DNA from: Plantibacter flavus
GTDB lineage: Bacteria; Actinomycetota; Actinomycetes; Actinomycetales; Microbacteriaceae
Assembly (NCBI RefSeq): GCF_900177615.1
Contig: NZ_FXAP01000002.1
Location: forward strand, 372,001 to 436,000
Direction of reading: 5' to 3'
Length of the DNA stretch: 64,000 nt
The position numbers and the translations under genes are program-made. Positions 28,097 to 35,823 of this stretch are shown here, in pieces. Each line of letters begins with the position of its first letter. The first letter of the stretch is position 1. The notes under the pieces were generated by a model. That model did no database searches, was not told the origin of the DNA, and worked only from the letters and a program-made list of their open reading frames with translations.

Positions 28097-28188
28097 GGTC
28101 CCTGAGCCTGTCGAAGGGCGGTGACCTCCTCCGGCCCCTGAGCCTGTCGAAGGGCGCCCGTGGGCACTTCGACAAGCTCAGTGACCGG
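28097..28188. repeat. Intergenic palindromic repeat, three copies
   Basis: Two copies of CTGAGCCTGTCGAAGGGC facing right (28101-28118 and 28138-28155) and one facing left (CACTTCGACAAGCTCAGTG, 28165-28183). The left-facing copy can pair with either of the other two. Confidence 0.82.
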
Positions 28189-28204
28189 GGTGGGGCCTCA
28201 GTGA

Positions 28205-28285
28205 CCGGGACGAGCGCGCGCCATGGCCGGAACGAGCGCGCGCCATGGCCGGAACGGGTGCGTGCCATGGCCGGAACGGGTGGGG
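28205..28285 (+). repeat. 22-base tandem repeat, three units plus a partial
   Basis: Units begin GCCATGGCCGGAACG at 28220, 28242 and 28264; the last seven bases drift (AGCGCGC, GGTGCGT, GGTGGGG). A half-unit precedes at 28205. Each unit contains an NcoI-type palindrome CCATGG. Non-coding as far as I can see. Confidence 0.8.
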
Positions 28286-28435
28286 GGGCTCAGTGACCGG
28301 GAGTTGTGCGCAGCGGCAGTTGCGCGAGCCCGGACCGGCGCGGCTAGACTGGTCGGCTCGCCAGGCGGTGGGCGGCCCGGCGCGAACCAGCGCGGGCCCG
28401 TTCGGGAGCGATCGGCTCCCTGGGGAGTGCGCACC

Positions 28436-30124
28436 ATGGGCTACATCGACGTCAGCGACCTCAGCTACACGCTGAGCGACGGACGGACCCTGCTGGACGA
28501 GGTCTCGTTCCGCGTCGGCGAGGGGGCGATCGCCGCGCTCATCGGAGCGAACGGCGCCGGGAAGACGACCCTCCTGCGGATCATCCGCGGCGAGCTCCAG
28601 CCCGACTCCGGGGTCGTCTCCATCGACGGCGGCCTCGGCGTGATGGACCAGTTCGTCGGTCGCGGCGACGACGAACGGACGGTCCGTGACCTGCTCGTCC
28701 AGGTCGCGCCCCCACGGATCCGTGCGGCGGCCGAGGCGGTCGACCGCGCCGAGCTGGCCCTCATGGAGGACGACGTCGAGGCGACACAGATGGCGTACGC
28801 GACGACGCTCGCCGAGTACGCCGACGCCGGCGGGTACGACCAGGAGGTGCTCTGGGACAGCTGCTGCGAGGCGGCACTCGGGGTGCCGTACGACCGCGCG
28901 CAGTGGCGGACGCTCGGGACACTGTCCGGCGGCGAGCAGAAGCGGCTCGTCTTGGAGGCCCTGTTCCGCGGCCCTGAGCAGGTCCTCCTCCTCGACGAGC
29001 CCGACAACTCCCTCGACGTCCCGACGAAGCGCTGGCTCGAGGGGATGCTCGCCGAGACCCGGAAGACGGTCCTCCTCGTCTCGCACGACCGGGAGCTCCT
29101 GGCGCAGGCGGCGACCCGCATCATCACCCTCGAGGTCGGCGCGGCCGGCAGCACGACGTGGACCCACGGCGCGAGCTTCCGCAGCTACCACGAGGCCCGC
29201 GACGCCCGCCTCGACCGACTCGACGAACTCCGCCGGCGCTGGGACGAGGACCGCGTGAAGCTGCGCGCACTCGTCCTGCGTCTGCGCGAGCAGGCCAAGT
29301 TCAACGACTCCATGGCCTCCCGCTACCGGGCCGCGCAGACCCGACTCGCCAAGTTCGAGGAGGCCGGTCCGCCTGAGGAGCGGCCGAAGGACCAGCAGGT
29401 CACGATGCGCCTCCGCGGCGCACGCACGGGCCGCCGCGCGATCGTCTGCACGGGGCTGGAACTGACCGGCCTCATGCAGCCGTTCGACGCGGAGATCTGG
29501 TTCGGCGAGCGCATCGGCGTCCTCGGTTCAAACGGTTCGGGCAAGTCGCACTTCCTCCGGTTGCTCGCCGGCGGCGGGACGGATCCCGATCCGGGCGCCG
29601 GGCACCTCGCCGCAGCGGGCGACGCGCTCGTCCCGGTCGAGCACGACGGCGACGCCAAGCTCGGCGCGCGCGTGCAGCCGGGGTGGTTCGCACAGTCGCA
29701 CCGGCACCCCGAACTCGTCGGCCGGACCCTGCTCGACATCCTGCACCGAGGCGACGAGCACCGATCGGGTCTCCCCCGCGAGGCCGCGAGCCGCGTGCTC
29801 GACCGCTATGGGCTGGCGGGTGCGGCCGAGCAAGCGTTCGACTCGCTCTCCGGCGGACAGCAGGCACGCCTGCAGATCCTCCTGCTCGAACTCTCCGGCG
29901 CCACGCTGCTGCTGCTCGACGAGCCGACCGACAACCTCGACCTCGTCTCGGCGGAGGCACTCGAGCAGGGCCTTGCGGGTTTCGAGGGCACCGTGATCGC
30001 GGTCACCCACGACCGCTGGTTCGCGCGTGGCTTCGACCGCTTCCTCGTCTTCGGGTCCGACGGCCGGGTGCAGGCTTCTGACGAGCCCGTCTGGGAGGAG
30101 ACCCGCGTCGACCGTGCACGGTAG
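28436..30124 (+). CDS. ABC-F family ATPase
   Basis: 562 residues, two ABC domains on one chain and no membrane segments. Domain 1: Walker A GANGAGKTT, signature LSGGEQKRL, Walker B VLLLDEPDNSLD. A charged linker (about 240-300) is the expected ribosome-reaching arm. Domain 2: Walker A GSNGSGKSH, signature LSGGQQARL, Walker B LLLLDEPTDNLD. ABC-F proteins act on the ribosomal E site in translation rescue or antibiotic protection; which of these applies here is not clear. ATG 28436 begins the conserved protein. Confidence 0.9.
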   Translation: MGYIDVSDLSYTLSDGRTLLDEVSFRVGEGAIAALIGANGAGKTTLLRIIRGELQPDSGVVSIDGGLGVMDQFVGRGDDERTVRDLLVQVAPPRIRAAAEAVDRAELALMEDDVEATQMAYATTLAEYADAGGYDQEVLWDSCCEAALGVPYDRAQWRTLGTLSGGEQKRLVLEALFRGPEQVLLLDEPDNSLDVPTKRWLEGMLAETRKTVLLVSHDRELLAQAATRIITLEVGAAGSTTWTHGASFRSYHEARDARLDRLDELRRRWDEDRVKLRALVLRLREQAKFNDSMASRYRAAQTRLAKFEEAGPPEERPKDQQVTMRLRGARTGRRAIVCTGLELTGLMQPFDAEIWFGERIGVLGSNGSGKSHFLRLLAGGGTDPDPGAGHLAAAGDALVPVEHDGDAKLGARVQPGWFAQSHRHPELVGRTLLDILHRGDEHRSGLPREAASRVLDRYGLAGAAEQAFDSLSGGQQARLQILLLELSGATLLLLDEPTDNLDLVSAEALEQGLAGFEGTVIAVTHDRWFARGFDRFLVFGSDGRVQASDEPVWEETRVDRAR

Positions 30125-30125
30125 C

Positions 30126-30157
30126 AGGTACCTGTTCAGGTACCAACGAGCTATCAT
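30126..30157 (+). promoter_or_regulatory. Operator/promoter of the doc toxin-antitoxin pair
   Basis: AGGTACCT (30126-30133), four bases, AGGTACC (30138-30144): two adjacent copies of a GGTACC palindrome. TATCAT at 30152-30157 is a good -10 box, only six bases before the antitoxin ATG (30164), so the mRNA would be leaderless. The dyads overlap the -35 position, suiting autorepression. Confidence 0.55.
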
Positions 30158-30163
30158 CGATCC

Positions 30164-30361
30164 ATGCCGGCACTCAACGTGACCTTCACCGACGCGGAAC
30201 TCGAGCAGCTCCGCGCATCCGCCTCAGGCACGGAGACCTCCCTGAAAGTGTTCGTCCACGATGCTGCATTGGCTGCGGCGAACGACCGGAAGCGGATGAT
30301 CGCCCAACTCGCGCAGGAGGTCGCAGCGACCTCCGCCGAGCTCAATGCTCGCCTCGCGTGA
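30164..30361 (+). CDS. Antitoxin of a Doc-type toxin-antitoxin pair
   Basis: 65 residues. MPALNVTFTDAELEQLRASA resembles the beta strand plus helix start of ribbon-helix-helix (Arc/CopG-like) DNA-binding antitoxins; the C-terminal helix VAATSAELNARLA would contact the toxin. The stop overlaps the toxin's GTG start (GTGA), ensuring coupling. Lies right behind a double GGTACC operator. The fold call is from pattern only. Confidence 0.75.
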   Translation: MPALNVTFTDAELEQLRASASGTETSLKVFVHDAALAAANDRKRMIAQLAQEVAATSAELNARLA

Positions 30362-30750
30362 CCGCGTACTTCCTTGACCGCGAGGATGTCCTCACGGCCA
30401 GCGCCGCCGCGCTCGGCCACCAGCCTGCCGTCCGCGATTTCGGACTTCTCGACGCTGCAATCGCCCGGCCGCAGAGCACCGTTTTCGGACTCGACGCCTA
30501 CCCGGACATCTTCCTGAAAGCGGCAGCCCTACTGCACTCCATCGCTCGCAATCATGCTTTCGTCGACGGAAACAAGCGCACGGCTTGGGGGTCTGCGTGG
30601 GTGTTCCTCGGCGTGAACGGCATCCGGCTCAGCCACGGTTTCGACGTGGATGCAGCGGAGGCGTTCATGAACAGCGTCGCCACGGGTGACGCGGAGCTCG
30701 CATTCGTCGCATCCGTGCTGCGCAGTTTCACCACCCAGGAGGAAGCCTGA
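30358..30750 (+). CDS. Doc-type Fic-fold toxin
   Basis: 130 residues, the size of phage P1 Doc. The active-site motif is intact: HAFVDGNKRTA at about residues 66-76 (consensus HxFx-D/N-GNKR). Doc of P1 phosphorylates EF-Tu and blocks translation; AMP transfer is the other Fic activity, but the short domain and motif favour the Doc branch. Starts with GTG 30358 overlapping the antitoxin stop. Small, self-contained and likely mobile, although no flanking mobile element is visible. Confidence 0.9.
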   Translation: MTAYFLDREDVLTASAAALGHQPAVRDFGLLDAAIARPQSTVFGLDAYPDIFLKAAALLHSIARNHAFVDGNKRTAWGSAWVFLGVNGIRLSHGFDVDAAEAFMNSVATGDAELAFVASVLRSFTTQEEA

Positions 30751-30852
30751 GGCGACACCCCCTGCATGAGTCGCCGCCTTGGTCAACCCACCGTCATCCT
30801 CAGGACCGTTCCCTACGCTGGCATCAACAACCCGAGCTCGGAGGTGATGGTC

Positions 30853-31128
30853 ATGCAGTACAGCATCGCCATCGGGCGCGCCACCTACGACATCGAACCG
30901 GGTGTCGACCTGCCTGCGCTCATGTCCGAGATCGAAGCCGCCGTCCAAGCCGGTGGCCGATTCGTCCGTGTGCCGCTCTCCTCCGACCGGACCATCGACG
31001 TGCTCGTCGGCCCTGGCCTGCACATCACGGTGGAGTCGTTCGCGAACCGTGCACTCGAGATCGTCCCCACGATCGAGACTGGGACCCTGTCCGGCCTCGA
31101 CGAATACGACGAGTTCGGCGAGTTCTGA
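30853..31128 (+). CDS. Small conserved protein of unknown function
   Basis: 91 residues from ATG 30853, which has GGAGG eight bases upstream; an ATG at 30847 is too close to that site. Sequence MQYSIAIGRATYDIEPGVDL then a helix LPALMSEIEAAVQAGGRFV and a strand-rich middle, ending with an acidic tail LDEYDEFGEF. No family recognised. Pattern suggests a small alpha/beta cytoplasmic protein. Confidence 0.6.
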   Translation: MQYSIAIGRATYDIEPGVDLPALMSEIEAAVQAGGRFVRVPLSSDRTIDVLVGPGLHITVESFANRALEIVPTIETGTLSGLDEYDEFGEF

Positions 31129-31146
31129 CCCGACCGGCCTCGACGG

Positions 31147-32100
31147 CTATGAGCCGAGCGTCGTGCTCGGGTACTCGCCGAAGCGGTTGGTGTACGAAGC
31201 GGAGAAGCGCCCGAGATGGGCGAAGCCCCATCGGTTGGCGATCTCGGCGACCGTGGCCCGCCCCGGGTCGGCCTGACGAAGTTCCTCCTGCACCCGATCG
31301 AGCCGGACACGCCTGAGGTAGTCGATCGCGGTGATGTCGTGCTCCTTGCGGAAGGCACTCTGGAGACTGCGCTGGCTCATGCCGACCGCTTCGGCCACGT
31401 CCTCCGTTCGAATCGGGAGATGCGCGTTGGCGATCATGAACTCGACGGCCGCGCGGGTCTTCCCGCCGCTCGGTACCCCGATCTCGACCGGCGCATGGAG
31501 CGCCGTGTGCGGGAAGGTCTCCAAGAGCGCGACCGCTGCCGCGCGGTTCGCCTCGGACCGCAGGAGCGCTGGACTCGCGTCGTCATAGATGACCCGGGCG
31601 ACGGACGTCACCGAGGCGGCCCAACGACGGAGCTGTTCTCCGGACGGGCGGGCCGTCGTGTCGAAGAGGATCGGGCCACTCGTGCCCTCCACCTCGCCGG
31701 CCACCCGCTCGAGGAACGTCCCGTCGAAGTGCATCAGGTTCTGCCGGTAGTCCGTGAAGTCGAACTCGGCGAGCCGGTTATTCGCGAACATCGCCGGCTG
31801 CCCGTGCACGAGTCGTACCGGATCACCAGCGAGATCGGTGGCGCCACTGCCGCCGGTCAACCACGAGACGATGTACTCGCCCTGCGTCAGGACCGTGCCC
31901 GTGACGTGGCCGTCGAACTGGGTGCCGCGCAGGGTCAGCTCGTCATCGCCGATGGCGGTGTATCGGAAGGTGAACTCGGATTCTGTGGGCTCGATGACCA
32001 TCGAGCCGGCGTTGTAAGCACCGGCGAACAGGTCGCGGGCCTCATCGACGTCGCGACCTGCGACTTCGGATCGCTCGACGGGTCCCGTGTGTTCGCTCAT
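31147..32100 (-). CDS. AraC-family transcriptional regulator
   Basis: 317 residues. The C-terminal 100 residues hold both AraC helix-turn-helix units (EDVAEAVGMSQRSLQSAFRK and ATVAEIANRWGFAHLGRFSA, followed by YTNRFGEYPS). The N-terminal 200 residues resemble the AraC-binding-like domain found in TxtR/OruR-type regulators. No clear target adjoins it; the neighbours on both sides are small proteins of unknown role. Confidence 0.87.
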   Translation of the reverse strand: MSEHTGPVERSEVAGRDVDEARDLFAGAYNAGSMVIEPTESEFTFRYTAIGDDELTLRGTQFDGHVTGTVLTQGEYIVSWLTGGSGATDLAGDPVRLVHGQPAMFANNRLAEFDFTDYRQNLMHFDGTFLERVAGEVEGTSGPILFDTTARPSGEQLRRWAASVTSVARVIYDDASPALLRSEANRAAAVALLETFPHTALHAPVEIGVPSGGKTRAAVEFMIANAHLPIRTEDVAEAVGMSQRSLQSAFRKEHDITAIDYLRRVRLDRVQEELRQADPGRATVAEIANRWGFAHLGRFSASYTNRFGEYPSTTLGS

Positions 32101-32177
32101 CGTTCATAGAATCTCACGACGATCCTGAACTGTCACCCTCGACGGGGTCGTCCGGACGCGGAGCAGTCCACTCGATG

Positions 32178-32549
32178 TCAGGCGGTCCCTTGCAGGAAGC
32201 CGTGCTCTGCGCCCAGGACGTCGGTCATCGCGGACGACGTGATGTTGGCGAAGCGCGGCAGGACCGTCGTCTCGTGGACGGCGGTCGGTCGTTCGGACCA
32301 GACGGTCACGACGATCAGCCCGCCCTCGGCTCGAAGGGACCACGCGACGATGTGTCGGGTGAGGACGCGGACGGTGTCGCCGTCGACGTTCAGGGCGATG
32401 GCCGCACGGCTGAGTGACAGGCCGCCGCCCGACTCTGCGCTGACGTGGGAGGTCTCGAAGACGATGTCGGTGCGGTCGAGGACTCGGCCGGTGGTGCGCA
32501 CATCGCCCAGGTCGAGGAAGTCGGGCGCGCTGGGAGTCCAGGTCGTCAC
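32178..32549 (-). CDS. Hypothetical protein
   Basis: 123 residues from GTG 32549 (GGGTGGGA upstream). Unrecognised. Predominantly beta-strand pattern (TDIVFETSHVSAES, AAIALNVDGDTVRVLTRHIVAWSL, GLIVVTVWSER) with a short C-terminal helix. Lies between the AraC gene and the DUF7882-type gene on the same strand. The reading frame extends further upstream, but the extension is Arg/Ser/Pro-rich and overlaps the next gene, so it was not used. Confidence 0.5.
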   Translation of the reverse strand: MTTWTPSAPDFLDLGDVRTTGRVLDRTDIVFETSHVSAESGGGLSLSRAAIALNVDGDTVRVLTRHIVAWSLRAEGGLIVVTVWSERPTAVHETTVLPRFANITSSAMTDVLGAEHGFLQGTA

Positions 32550-32637
32550 GGTCCCACCCCCAACTGGTGTCTTGCAGATGCCCGACGGCCGGAGCTCGTC
32601 GTGGCGTTGATCGATCCGCCGGAGCGGACGCTCGGAC

Positions 32638-32970
32638 CTAGGCCGCGGACTCGACGCGCTTCGCGGCGCCGGCTGCCGGCTCGGGGACGACGCGCATGCC
32701 CTTGGCACTGTTGGCCTGCTCGAGGAGCGCGGCGAGCCACTCACGGTTGAGTTCGGGGGCACGGCTGCCGTAGAACGAGAACTGGAGGGGGATCATCGGG
32801 TTCAGCCAGAGCGACTGACGGCCGGTCCCACGGCCGGGAACTGCTTCGAGGTGGAACGCGAAGCTCTCGTTGCGGCGGAACTTCGTGAAGATGACCGTCT
32901 GCAGGTGAGCGAGCAGTCGGTCTTCGATCTCGTGCGGGGTCGGAGGGGTTCCGTAGAGGAGGTTTCCCAT
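32638..32970 (-). CDS. DUF7882-type small protein (often labelled ATP-dependent DNA ligase)
   Basis: 110 residues. MGNLLYGTPPTPHEIEDRLL then AHLQTVIFTKFRRNESFAF and SLWLNPMIPLQFSFYGSRAPELNREWL match a small protein family widespread in Microbacteriaceae. Databases frequently call it ATP-dependent DNA ligase, but no ligase motif is present, so the label is not used as a function. Start at ATG 32970 by homology; ATG 32982 (MARLMGN) is possible. A 15-bp perfect dyad lies upstream. Confidence 0.7.
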   Translation of the reverse strand: MGNLLYGTPPTPHEIEDRLLAHLQTVIFTKFRRNESFAFHLEAVPGRGTGRQSLWLNPMIPLQFSFYGSRAPELNREWLAALLEQANSAKGMRVVPEPAAGAAKRVESAA

Positions 32971-33027
32971 GAGGCGCGCCATCCGTTCTGTTTCGGCGCG
33001 GGGCTGGTTCCCTGCGACGTCGATAAC

Positions 33028-33042
33028 GCTAGATGGTCTAGC
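33028..33042. promoter_or_regulatory. 15-bp perfect dyad upstream of the DUF7882-type gene
   Basis: GCTAGA-tgg-TCTAGC, about 60 bases before the start, in a short spacer that is less GC-rich than its surroundings. Looks like an operator for a dimeric regulator; none is encoded next to it. Confidence 0.45.
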
Positions 33043-33110
33043 ATTCCGATGCTCGGAACTATCCGAAATGCGCCACACCCGTCGTGCAACCTGGGAGCGG
33101 TCCGTTCGCG

Positions 33111-34667
33111 TCAGCTGCCGAACGCCCAGGCCTCGCGGTCTCCTCGCAGTCGGGCGGCGAGCGCCATCGCCTGTTCATCGGTCAGCGAGGCGACGTAGTC
33201 GAGGATGCCGCGCGCCCGACCGAGGCGACCGAGCGCGCGCGGGTCGCTCTGCGGGCGGCCACTGTCGGACTCGGGGTCGGCCGGGAGCCAGTCGGGGTTG
33301 TCCGCCCGGAGGCGGAAGTAGCCGTCGGTGGCGAGTTCGACGAAGTCGAGCAGCTTCTGCGGCGCGCGCGGGCCGTCGCGGGGGTCGTCGAGCCAGCTGT
33401 CCAGTTCGGTGACGAGCACGTCGAGCACCCGCGACTGGCCGCGCTGGTAGGTGGCGAAGTCCGGCCGGTCGATGACGAACCGGGTGTGGACGAACTTCAA
33501 CAAGGTGACGTCGTGCCACGCCTCGGGCAGGAGTGACACGTGCCCGGAGCGCACGTTGGGCTCCTCGACGACGAGGACGGAACGCTGGAGGCGACCGATC
33601 CAGGAGGACACGAACGACTCGATGGCGCGCTCGGTTCGGCTGGAACCGTCGAAGGGGACCGCGAGGAGCCCTTCGACGAGTTCGGTCGCGACCCGCTGGA
33701 CCGACGCCCGGAAGTGCTCGTCGCTGGCGATCCACGGGTCGCGCGAGACGATCCGTCGGCGCAGGAGTTCGAGCGAGTGGCCGGGTGCGCGGCTCCAGAG
33801 CTCCTCGGCGTCGAGTGCGGCGAGGGTGTGCTGGTCGCGGAGGAAGGTGCGGAACTCGACCGCCACCGCCGCCTGCTGCAGGACGCCGGCCCGGTAGAAG
33901 TCGTCGAGGTCGTGCAGGGAGTAGGCGATGTCGTCGGCGACGTCCATCACGGAGCACTCGACGGTCTGCTGCCAGGGGGCGATCGCCGAGAACGCACTGC
34001 GGGCGTCCAGCATGTCGTCGAGGTCGAGCGTGTACGCGGAGAACTTCGGCGGCGCGGTCTCCCAGCGACTGGCGGTCGACCCACGCGGCATCCGGGTGGG
34101 GTCTGCCGGGTCGAGGTCGGGGCGGTGGATGGTTCGGCCCCAGGGGTACTTGAGCACGGCCGCGCGGGAGGCGGCCGTCAGGTTGAGGCCCTCCTTCACC
34201 GTCTCGCACACGTCGAGCGCGGAGAGGATGCGGAACGACTGCGCGTTGCCCTCGAAGCCCTCCGCGAGACCGAGCCGCTCGCGGGCCAGGCGGTCGAGGA
34301 CCTGCTCGCCGAGGTGGCCGAACGGCGGGTGGCCGAGGTCGTGGGCGGAGGCGGCGGCCTGCACCACGACCGGGTCGCAGCCACCGAGCCGCTCGACGAT
34401 GGCGTTCTGCTCGGGATCGGCCGTGGTGAGCTGCATGGCGATGGCGCGGGCGACCGCGGTCACCTTGATCGAGTGGGTGAGCCGGTTGTGGACGACCTGA
34501 CCGACGCCGGAGGGCGAGACGACCTGCGTCACCGCGGACAACCGCGCGAAGTACGGGGAGAACCGGATGCGCTCGAGGTCGACCCGGTACTCGGGGTACT
34601 CCTCGCCGGTCGCGAACCGGTCCACCGGCTCGGGGATGAGTCGCCGTCGCCGCTGGTCGTCGTCCAT
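33111..34667 (-). CDS. dgt: Deoxyguanosinetriphosphate triphosphohydrolase family protein
   Basis: 518 residues. HD-domain dNTPase: RLTHSIKVTAVARAIA (first His), the metal pair in SAHDLGHPPFGHLGE (about 108-122), EGNAQSFRIL, GLNLTAASRAAVLKYPWG and MDVADDIAYSLHDLDDF with the final Asp ligand. Hydrolyses dNTPs to deoxynucleoside and triphosphate, controlling dNTP pools. ATG 34667 lies 39 bases from the divergent uracil-DNA-glycosylase-like gene; both fit nucleotide-pool and DNA maintenance. Confidence 0.9.
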   Translation of the reverse strand: MDDDQRRRRLIPEPVDRFATGEEYPEYRVDLERIRFSPYFARLSAVTQVVSPSGVGQVVHNRLTHSIKVTAVARAIAMQLTTADPEQNAIVERLGGCDPVVVQAAASAHDLGHPPFGHLGEQVLDRLARERLGLAEGFEGNAQSFRILSALDVCETVKEGLNLTAASRAAVLKYPWGRTIHRPDLDPADPTRMPRGSTASRWETAPPKFSAYTLDLDDMLDARSAFSAIAPWQQTVECSVMDVADDIAYSLHDLDDFYRAGVLQQAAVAVEFRTFLRDQHTLAALDAEELWSRAPGHSLELLRRRIVSRDPWIASDEHFRASVQRVATELVEGLLAVPFDGSSRTERAIESFVSSWIGRLQRSVLVVEEPNVRSGHVSLLPEAWHDVTLLKFVHTRFVIDRPDFATYQRGQSRVLDVLVTELDSWLDDPRDGPRAPQKLLDFVELATDGYFRLRADNPDWLPADPESDSGRPQSDPRALGRLGRARGILDYVASLTDEQAMALAARLRGDREAWAFGS

Positions 34668-34706
34668 CCCCTCACTGTATTGCGCGGCGGGTGGGAGACT
34701 GCAGGG

Positions 34707-35288
34707 ATGCATCCGATCGACCGTCTCCGAGCCGAGGTCGCCGCGCACGAGTCGAACGCCTGGGCCAGCGGACTCGGGTGGGAACCGCTCTTCGTCGCCT
34801 CCCCGGAAGCCCGCGTGCTCATCATCAGTCAGGCGCCTGGTCGCCTGGCGCAGGAGTCGGGCATCCCGTGGAACGACCCGAGCGGCGTCCTCCTCCGCTC
34901 CTGGATGGGTGTGACGCCCGAGGAGTTCTACGACCCCGCGAACGTCGCAATCGTCCCGATGGACTTCTACTTCCCGGGCAAGGGGACGAGCGGCGACCTG
35001 CCGCCGCGCCGGGACTTCGCGCCGCGCTGGCATCCCCGGGTGCTCGAGCAACTGACCGAGGTGCGCCTGACGATCCTGATCGGTGCCTACGCCCAGCGCG
35101 CCTACCTCGGACCGCGTGCCGGACGCACCCTGACGGAGAACGTCCGGGCCGCGGAGACCCACCTCCCGCTCTTCCCGATCGTGCACCCGTCGCCGCTCGC
35201 GCGCGGCTGGCGCAGCAAGAACCCCTGGTTCCAGGAGGAGACGGTTCCGCTCCTCGCCGCGCAGGTGCGCGCGGCGCTCACGACGTGA
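34707..35288 (+). CDS. Uracil-DNA glycosylase superfamily protein
   Basis: 193 residues. Motif 1 region VLIISQAPGRLAQESGIPWND resembles the GxxPG water-binding loop of families 4-6, and FPIVHPSPLA matches the second active-site motif (HPSP). A polar residue in motif 1 needed for catalysis is not obvious, so activity is uncertain. Starts at ATG 34707 after GCAGGG, divergent from dgt. Confidence 0.8.
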   Translation: MHPIDRLRAEVAAHESNAWASGLGWEPLFVASPEARVLIISQAPGRLAQESGIPWNDPSGVLLRSWMGVTPEEFYDPANVAIVPMDFYFPGKGTSGDLPPRRDFAPRWHPRVLEQLTEVRLTILIGAYAQRAYLGPRAGRTLTENVRAAETHLPLFPIVHPSPLARGWRSKNPWFQEETVPLLAAQVRAALTT

Positions 35289-35384
35289 GCGAGAGGGACC
35301 GGTCACCGGGCAGGCGTCGGGGTCAGGCTGCTCCTGATCGCGCACGCTCACCCAGGTCGGAAGAGCTCGTCATATGCTCGAGCG

Positions 35385-35708
35385 ATGATCCACTTGAGCT
35401 TTCGAAGGTTGAAGCCCGACCAGCGTGAGTCTGTTGAGCGATGGCTCTCCGAACTGAACGGTCCTCGTCGGGACGAAGCGCTCGAGACACTCCGCAACGA
35501 AGGCGTCGAGCATGAATCCGCGGCGATCATCGATACGAGCGACGGCCCGATCATCGTCTACGCGATGGAATCAGACGACATCCAGCGCGCGCGGGCGATC
35601 GGAGCTGCGTCGACGCTGCCGATAGATCAGCGTCACCATGAGGTGATGCGGGCCGCTGATGGCGGGCCGGTTCCGCATCAACTCGTTCTCGATCTGAACG
35701 CCTCCTGA
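35385..35708 (+). CDS. DUF6176-type small protein
   Basis: 107 residues. RLKPDQRESVERWLSELNGP then RRDEALETLRNEGVEHESAA and GPIIVYAMESDD follow the pattern of DUF6176, a dimeric ferredoxin-like small protein of unknown function. ATG 35385; no clear ribosome binding site. Base composition somewhat lower in GC than dgt. Confidence 0.65.
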   Translation: MIHLSFRRLKPDQRESVERWLSELNGPRRDEALETLRNEGVEHESAAIIDTSDGPIIVYAMESDDIQRARAIGAASTLPIDQRHHEVMRAADGGPVPHQLVLDLNAS

Positions 35709-35823
35709 GGGGCTGAGCCCGGTCTCCGCCCGAGGGGCCGATCGTCGGGGACGCGAGCAGAGCGTCATCTCGACGGCGCGCGGTACCCTCGTGCGGCACG
35801 AGCTTTGACCGCGAAGGGGAACC

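Larger units (their letters stand above)
28059..28435. other. 377-base repeat-filled spacer
   Basis: No gene seen. Contains three palindromic-repeat copies (28097-28188), a 22-base tandem repeat (28205-28285), and then ordinary sequence leading to the ABC-F start. Confidence 0.7.

Noticed and set aside
32550-32762. Upstream extension of the 123-residue hypothetical protein
   Set aside because: The extension is Ser/Arg/Pro-rich and runs antisense-like through the tail of the DUF7882-type gene; a GTG with a binding site at 32549 gives a cleaner protein.
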